From: JAZDGX01 sp964482205
GTDB taxonomy: Bacteria > Eisenbacteria > RBG-16-71-46 > CAIMUX01 > WJJG01
Direction: 5' to 3'
DNA: 27,096 nucleotides
Assembly: GCA_964482205.1 (NCBI GenBank)
Contig: CAYZWI010000022.1
Span: forward strand, 1-27,096
The stretch's first letter is position 1. The number at the start of each line of letters is the position of its first letter. The notes under the pieces were generated by a model. That model worked only from the letters and a program-made list of their open reading frames with translations, made no database searches and was not told the DNA's origin. Shown here piece by piece: positions 22,724 to 27,096 of this stretch. A program made the translations under genes and the position numbers.

Positions 22724-24967
22724 ATGAAACCATCCACGATCTCTTTCCGACGGGCGCGCAACAGCGTGCTCGCGTGCCTTCTCGGTTTCTGCGGCATGGC
22801 GGCCGCCCGCGCGGAAACAGGCGGCGAGCCGGGCGCGATCGTGCCGCTGCGCATTTCAGCCCCGCCGCTGATCGATGGAAGGCTGGACGACGCCGTCTGG
22901 GAGCGAGCCCCTGCCTGCCGGGCATTCTGGAACTTTCATCCTCATCCGGGGGCGGTTCCGTCCCAGGAGACCCATCTCTTGATAGCGCACGACGCGCGCT
23001 GCCTCTATCTCGCCTATCGCTGTCTGGACGATCAGCCCGCGGCGATCCGCAGCCACCTCGCGCCGCGCGACCAGGCATTCGACGACGATTGGGTGGCGGT
23101 CATCATCGATGCGGCCGGCGACGGCCGAAGCGCCGCGCAGCTACTGGTGAATCCGGAGGGTTGCCAACTCGATGCCCGCATTCCGGGCGACTGCAGCGGC
23201 GACCACTTCGAAGTGGACTATCCATTCGAGAGCGCGGCGAGGCGTGACAGCTCCGGGTGGTCGGCGGAAATCGCCGTGCCCTTCGAGGCCTTGCAGGGGG
23301 CGGGCGGGAAGAGCCGGGAGTGGCTCCTCTACGGCTTGCGTCACATCAGCCGCACCGGAGAACGCGCCGCCACGCCTTCGGTCGACCTCACCGATCCCCG
23401 CTGGCTGACGAAGGGCGCCCGCTTGCGGTTCGAGGAAGTGGGCGGCGCGAGTCGGCTCGAGCTTCGCCCGGCCTTCACCTGCGCGTGGCACGAAGGACGA
23501 GCGGGCAGCCGGTGGAAGCGCGAGCCGCCGCAACCGCGCATCGGAATCGACGCGAGTGCGAGGCCCTTCGGTGACTGGACCGTGCAAGCGACGCTCGATC
23601 CCGACTTCAGCCAGGTGGAGGCGGACGCCCGCCAGGTGGAAGTGAACCAGCGCTTCCCGGTCGATTATCCGGAGAAGCGGCCGTTCTTCCTCGAAGGGCG
23701 GGAGATCTTCGCCCTGGCGGCGGAAGGCGCTCCTCTGGTCGCCGCGTACCGCAGCCGCGCCATCGTCGATCCGCGCCTGGGCATCAAACTGAGCGGAGAA
23801 CCGGCGGGCGGTCACGCGCTCGGCATCCTCTTCGCGCGAGACCGAAACGGCGAGGCAACGGATCGAGCGCGGGAGACGACTGCTCCCGTCGCCATCCTCC
23901 GCTATCGCTGGAGCGCCGGCTCTCGCTTGACCGCCGGCCTCTTCTACAGCACCCGCACGACAGACACGGACGCATGCCGCGCGGGAGGGATCGACGGCGA
24001 CCTGCTTCTCGGCCGTCGCATGCGCCTTGCCTTTCACGCCCTCTCGAGCGCGGGTTCCGAGAGCGAGACGAGCGCGCACGACGGGCACGCGGCAGCCGTG
24101 GTGCTGGAGCGGAAAGAGCAGGCCCGCACGATGCGCCTTTCCTGGCGGCAGATCGCCCCTCGCTTTCTTCTTCCGGCCGGTTTCGTCACCCGCACGAATG
24201 TGCGTGAAGCGAGGCTCTCGAACGAGGAACGCTTCTTCGTCGCGCGCTCCTTTCTGCAACGCCTGACTCTCGGCGCCCGCGCGACGGGCGATTGGGATTG
24301 GGAGGGAGTGCCGACGGACCGGGAACTGCGCCTGACGGCCACGGCCGAAGGCCGCTCGGGATGCGTGCTCGAAGCGGCGAGGAGCCTTGCCCGAGAGCGC
24401 TTCTGCGGTCGCGACTTCGATGCCGGCGGCGTTCGCCTGGCGGCCCGCGCGCGCCCGGATGCGCGCGTCGGATTCTCGCTCTCGGCCGAACAGGCTGCCG
24501 GGCCCTACTACGACCCGCTTCGGCCGCTGCAGGGAAGCGCCCGCACGCTGTCGGGCGAGGTCACGCTGCGCATTCCTCCCGCCTGGGAAGCGGTCGGCGC
24601 CTGCACTTCCTACCGCTTCTCCGCGAATTCCTTGGGCACCGTGCATGACGGCGCCTTCCTGCGCCTGACGCTGCAATGCCAGCCGGCGCGCAGCCTCGAA
24701 CTGCGAGCGATCGTCGAATGGGATGGATTCGCGCGAGAAGTCCTGACCGACTGGCTCGTCTCGTATCGTTCGAACCGAGGGCTGGTCGCCCATGCGGGTT
24801 GGGGAAACCTCTATCGAGAGGTTGCGTGCGGCGGCGAGGAGTCATGCGGCGATACGGACTCGGGGGGAGCGCTTCCCGCCATGGGACGGGAGCTGCGGCG
24901 GGACCTCTTTCTCAAAGTGGCCTACGCCGTGCATCCCGCCTGGCCGGGCGGGGCCGGCCAGCAGTGA
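22724..24967 (+). CDS. DUF5916-family protein: CBM9-like domain plus outer-membrane barrel
   Basis: A 747-residue exported protein. A signal peptide (about 1-30, ending MAAARA) is followed by a carbohydrate-binding-family-9-like beta-sandwich (about 42-245, starting PPLIDGRLDDAVWERA). The DUF5916 region then begins with the hallmark DPDFSQVEADARQVEVN and YPEKRPFFLEGREIF (about 288-328). The rest alternates in beta-strands like an outer-membrane barrel. The function of the family is not established; these proteins often occur in Bacteroidetes and related phyla with TonB systems. It lies behind the tonB terminator, so it needs its own promoter, which I could not identify. The barrel end FLKVAYAVHPAW is followed by seven extra residues. 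Confidence 0.85.
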   Translation: MKPSTISFRRARNSVLACLLGFCGMAAARAETGGEPGAIVPLRISAPPLIDGRLDDAVWERAPACRAFWNFHPHPGAVPSQETHLLIAHDARCLYLAYRCLDDQPAAIRSHLAPRDQAFDDDWVAVIIDAAGDGRSAAQLLVNPEGCQLDARIPGDCSGDHFEVDYPFESAARRDSSGWSAEIAVPFEALQGAGGKSREWLLYGLRHISRTGERAATPSVDLTDPRWLTKGARLRFEEVGGASRLELRPAFTCAWHEGRAGSRWKREPPQPRIGIDASARPFGDWTVQATLDPDFSQVEADARQVEVNQRFPVDYPEKRPFFLEGREIFALAAEGAPLVAAYRSRAIVDPRLGIKLSGEPAGGHALGILFARDRNGEATDRARETTAPVAILRYRWSAGSRLTAGLFYSTRTTDTDACRAGGIDGDLLLGRRMRLAFHALSSAGSESETSAHDGHAAAVVLERKEQARTMRLSWRQIAPRFLLPAGFVTRTNVREARLSNEERFFVARSFLQRLTLGARATGDWDWEGVPTDRELRLTATAEGRSGCVLEAARSLARERFCGRDFDAGGVRLAARARPDARVGFSLSAEQAAGPYYDPLRPLQGSARTLSGEVTLRIPPAWEAVGACTSYRFSANSLGTVHDGAFLRLTLQCQPARSLELRAIVEWDGFAREVLTDWLVSYRSNRGLVAHAGWGNLYREVACGGEESCGDTDSGGALPAMGRELRRDLFLKVAYAVHPAWPGGAGQQ

Positions 24968-25003
24968 CTTCGTGCCGCGAGGCGATCGGCGCCGGGCAGG
25001 CCG

Positions 25004-26920
25004 TCAGCGGATGTCCTTGAATTCCTCGCGCCGGCCCTCGAGATACGGCCCGCGCTGGCAGAAGTCGTCGAAGGTGCGAATCACGCGCTGAACCACCCCG
25101 GCTCCGCGACGGGATTTCCCCACCAGGCGCGCGAAGCCCGTCTTCAGCTCCTCCGGCGCGTAGCCGGCCAGCCCCGCCAGTTGCTCGTTCGATTCGCCGC
25201 GCGAGATCGATTCCAGGCGCGGCCCCTTCTTGTGGTAGGTGACCGAGATCTCGGCGGGACGGCCGAAGAGATTGTGGTGGTCGCCCATCACATCCTGATA
25301 GGCGCCGAGCAGGCAGATGGCGAGCAGATACGGATGGCCGGGGCGGGTGGCGTGCAATTCCAGCCCCTCTTTCACATCTCGCACATCGACGAAGCTGTCG
25401 ATCACGCCATCGGAATCGCAGGTGAGGTCCACGAGGATGCCCTGCTCGCTCGCGGGCTCGTCCAGGCGATGGATGGGAACGACGGGGAAGAGCTGCTCGA
25501 TCGCCCAGGCGTCGGGCACGGAGTGGAAGACGCTGAAGTTGGTCACATATTTCGCGCGGAAGGTCTTTTCGAGCACGCGGAATTCGTCGGAGACATAGCC
25601 GGTCTGGCGGGCGTAATCGAGCGCCTTCTTGCACACCCGATAGAATTCCTGCTCGGCGCGCGCCTTGCGCTCGAGCGAGAGGTACCCGAGACCGAAGAGG
25701 TTCAGGATCTCGCCGCGCGTCACGATCGCGTCGTGGTAGTACTCGCGGAAGTTCTTGACCGAGATCTCGCTCGCGATCGAGGCCATCTCCTTGATCTGCG
25801 AGGGAAGGTCGTCGTCGGCCTTGCCGCTCTCCTCCTCAGGCGGATAGGCGACCGGCGCCTCGCTCTCGCGGCTTTCGCAATTCGTGACGAGCAGCGAATG
25901 ATAGGCGGTCAGCGCCCGGCCGCTTTCGGAAACGAGATCCGGCAGGGGCACTTCCTCTTCGTCGCACACTTCCTTGACCGTGTAGACGACGTTGTTCGCG
26001 AATTCCTGGAGCGAGTAGTTGACGCTGCTGTCGGAGGGCGTGTTGCTGCCGTCGTAGTCGATGCCGAGCCCGCCGCCGACATTCAGGGTGGAGAGCGGCG
26101 CGCCGCGCTGGCGCAGCTTGGCGTAGATCCGGGCCGCTTCCTTGACCGCGTCGGTGATGCGCCGCACGCTCGTGATCTGCGATCCGATGTGGTAGTGCAG
26201 CACGCGCAGCTGCCCGAGAATCCCCGCTTCGCGGAGCGCGTCGACGGCGTAGAGCAGCTCCGAGGAGCCGAGGCCGAATTTGGCCGTCTCGCCTCCGGAC
26301 GCTTCCCAGCGGCCGCTGCCCCGTTGATACAGCCGGCAGCGCAACCCGAGCAGCGGCGCGCGTCCCTGGCGGCGCGCCTCGCGGATCACGAGGTCCACTT
26401 CGCGCAGGCGCTCGATCACGAGCACGATGGGTGTGTTCTTGCCGGTCGCCTGAGCGGCCAGCCGCGCCATGGAGCCGTCCTTGAATCCGTTGATGCAGAT
26501 CCACGAATCCTCGGGCAACTCGCGCGAGAGCGCGATGGCGAGCTCGGCCTTGCTGCCGACCTCGAGGCCGAAGGCGCCGGGCCGGCCCGCTTCGATCAAG
26601 GCGTCGACCACGGGCCTCAGCGGATTCACCTTCAAGGGGAAGAGACTGCGGTACGAGGGACGGTAGCCGAATTCCTCGCGCGCGCGGTCGAAGCTGCGAT
26701 AGAGCTCGCGCAACTGAGTCTGGAGGATTTGAGGGAAGCGCAGCAGCAGCGGGGGAGTGAGCCCCTCGCGCGCCGCCATGCGCACGACTTTGACGAGATC
26801 GACCGAGCGGCGGTCGCAGTAGGGGCAGACATGCAAGTGGCCGCCCGACCCCATCGCAAAATATCCCGCTCCCCACTCATCGATGCCGTACGGGCTCTGG
26901 ATCTTGCGATGACGAACCAT
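25004..26920 (-). CDS. speA: Biosynthetic arginine decarboxylase (PLP-dependent)
   Basis: Converts arginine to agmatine, the first step of the agmatine route to putrescine and spermidine. At 638 residues it has normal SpeA length. The alanine-racemase-type barrel carries the PLP lysine K97 (LFPLKVNP), HYHIGSQ and the phosphate-binding GGGLGIDYDG; the C-terminal beta domain has the catalytic TCDSDG. The N-terminal WGAGYFAMGSGGHL block is typical of the family, but it is followed by CPYC (C32, C35), which I do not expect there. The start has a GGGGAG ribosome site about six bases upstream. The gene is convergent with the DUF5916 gene (36 bp between stops) and has a leader with phased repeats. 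No other polyamine gene is in the window. Confidence 0.94.
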   Translation of the reverse strand: MVRHRKIQSPYGIDEWGAGYFAMGSGGHLHVCPYCDRRSVDLVKVVRMAAREGLTPPLLLRFPQILQTQLRELYRSFDRAREEFGYRPSYRSLFPLKVNPLRPVVDALIEAGRPGAFGLEVGSKAELAIALSRELPEDSWICINGFKDGSMARLAAQATGKNTPIVLVIERLREVDLVIREARRQGRAPLLGLRCRLYQRGSGRWEASGGETAKFGLGSSELLYAVDALREAGILGQLRVLHYHIGSQITSVRRITDAVKEAARIYAKLRQRGAPLSTLNVGGGLGIDYDGSNTPSDSSVNYSLQEFANNVVYTVKEVCDEEEVPLPDLVSESGRALTAYHSLLVTNCESRESEAPVAYPPEEESGKADDDLPSQIKEMASIASEISVKNFREYYHDAIVTRGEILNLFGLGYLSLERKARAEQEFYRVCKKALDYARQTGYVSDEFRVLEKTFRAKYVTNFSVFHSVPDAWAIEQLFPVVPIHRLDEPASEQGILVDLTCDSDGVIDSFVDVRDVKEGLELHATRPGHPYLLAICLLGAYQDVMGDHHNLFGRPAEISVTYHKKGPRLESISRGESNEQLAGLAGYAPEELKTGFARLVGKSRRGAGVVQRVIRTFDDFCQRGPYLEGRREEFKDIR

Positions 26921-26972
26921 GGCGTTCTCCCCGAGCGGTGCTCGCGCGTCAGTCAGCGAGCATGGTCAGGCC

Positions 26973-27020
26973 TTGACGGGCCGCAACGAGTTTCGACGGG
27001 TCTCGACCAGCGTCGACGGG
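26973..27020. repeat. Three T(T/C)GACGGG direct repeats with 20-bp period upstream of speA
   Basis: T(T/C)GACGGG occurs at 26973-26980, 26993-27000 and 27013-27020, exactly 20 bp apart; on the speA strand the motif is CCCGTC(G/A)A. The copies lie 53-100 bp before the speA start codon. The phasing of about two helical turns puts all copies on one DNA face, as in operators for oligomeric regulators. If the -10 at 27035-27040 is real, they are in the transcribed leader. Confidence 0.6.
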
Positions 27021-27034
27021 CAACACGGGCGCGG

Positions 27035-27040
27035 GTATTA
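27035..27040 (-). promoter_or_regulatory. Possible -10 element (TAATAC) of speA
   Basis: On the minus strand TAATAC matches five of six positions of TATAAT by type and spacing to the gene, but no good -35 is visible 17-18 bp upstream. A nearby imperfect palindrome, GATTTCATGAATC, may bind a regulator. Confidence 0.3.
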
Positions 27041-27096
27041 CCCCGGATGATTCATGAAATCTCTGCTGCGACATCGTATCTGCCCGCATCTACTGC

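Noticed and set aside
17514..24793. Long antisense open frames across the TPR, exbB, exbD and DUF5916 genes
   Set aside because: Same explanation; Arg/His/Asp-rich translations mirror the codons of the real genes.
26973..27020. CRISPR array
   Set aside because: Repeat units are only 8 bp with 12-bp gaps, three copies, and no cas gene is in the window.

Overview
The window is about 27 kb of GC-rich, densely coded chromosomal DNA from a Gram-negative bacterium. Evidence for an outer membrane is a TonB/Exb energy-transducing motor, an HtrA/DegP periplasmic protease and a DUF5916-type outer-membrane barrel. A B12-dependent ribonucleotide reductase, an archaeal-type (type II) GAPDH-like enzyme and a PstS-TPR-ExbB-ExbD-ExbD-TonB gene set suggest the Fibrobacteres-Chlorobi-Bacteroidetes neighbourhood or an adjacent candidate phylum (Eisenbacteria-like). 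That placement is inference from gene content, not a database match. I see no tRNA, rRNA, CRISPR array, insertion sequence or prophage.

Layout. 1-849 (minus): 5' part of nrdJ. 1193-2092 (minus): a LysR regulator with a likely autoregulatory palindrome; a related palindrome sits at the nrdJ promoter. 2495-5555 (plus): two tandem radical-SAM tRNA methylthiotransferases, MtaB-like then MiaB-like. 5736-9521 (plus): an HscB-like J-protein with an N-terminal zinc ribbon, a divergent Hsp70 with degenerate ATPase motifs, and an NrnA-like DHH phosphoesterase. 9549-10619 (minus): type II GAPDH-like dehydrogenase. 10776-14529 (minus): a small unknown ORF, an HtrA protease, a YhcC-type radical SAM protein and a TrmJ-type RNA 2'-O-methyltransferase, apparently one operon.

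15123-22581 (plus) is a nine-gene co-directional run that starts behind a good sigma70-like promoter (14859-14888) and ends at a strong hairpin terminator (22613-22638). It encodes two membrane-anchored coiled-coil proteins (the second with a beta-strand-rich C-terminus), a membrane-anchored PstS-like protein, a large TPR protein, a STAS-domain protein, ExbB, two ExbDs and TonB. I read it as one envelope machine: a proton-driven ExbB/ExbD motor and TonB, with periplasmic coiled-coil, TPR and solute-binding-like parts, and a cytoplasmic STAS protein as possible control. This is the best candidate in the window for an undescribed system. It is followed by a DUF5916 outer-membrane protein (22724-24967, plus) and convergent biosynthetic arginine decarboxylase speA (25004-26920, minus), whose leader carries three copies of an 8-bp motif at an exact 20-bp period.

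Several genes share one promoter shape, TTGAC(A/T)-N18-TAGnnT, which looks like the housekeeping promoter form of this organism. Long open frames antisense to almost every gene are GC-driven shadows and are left out.
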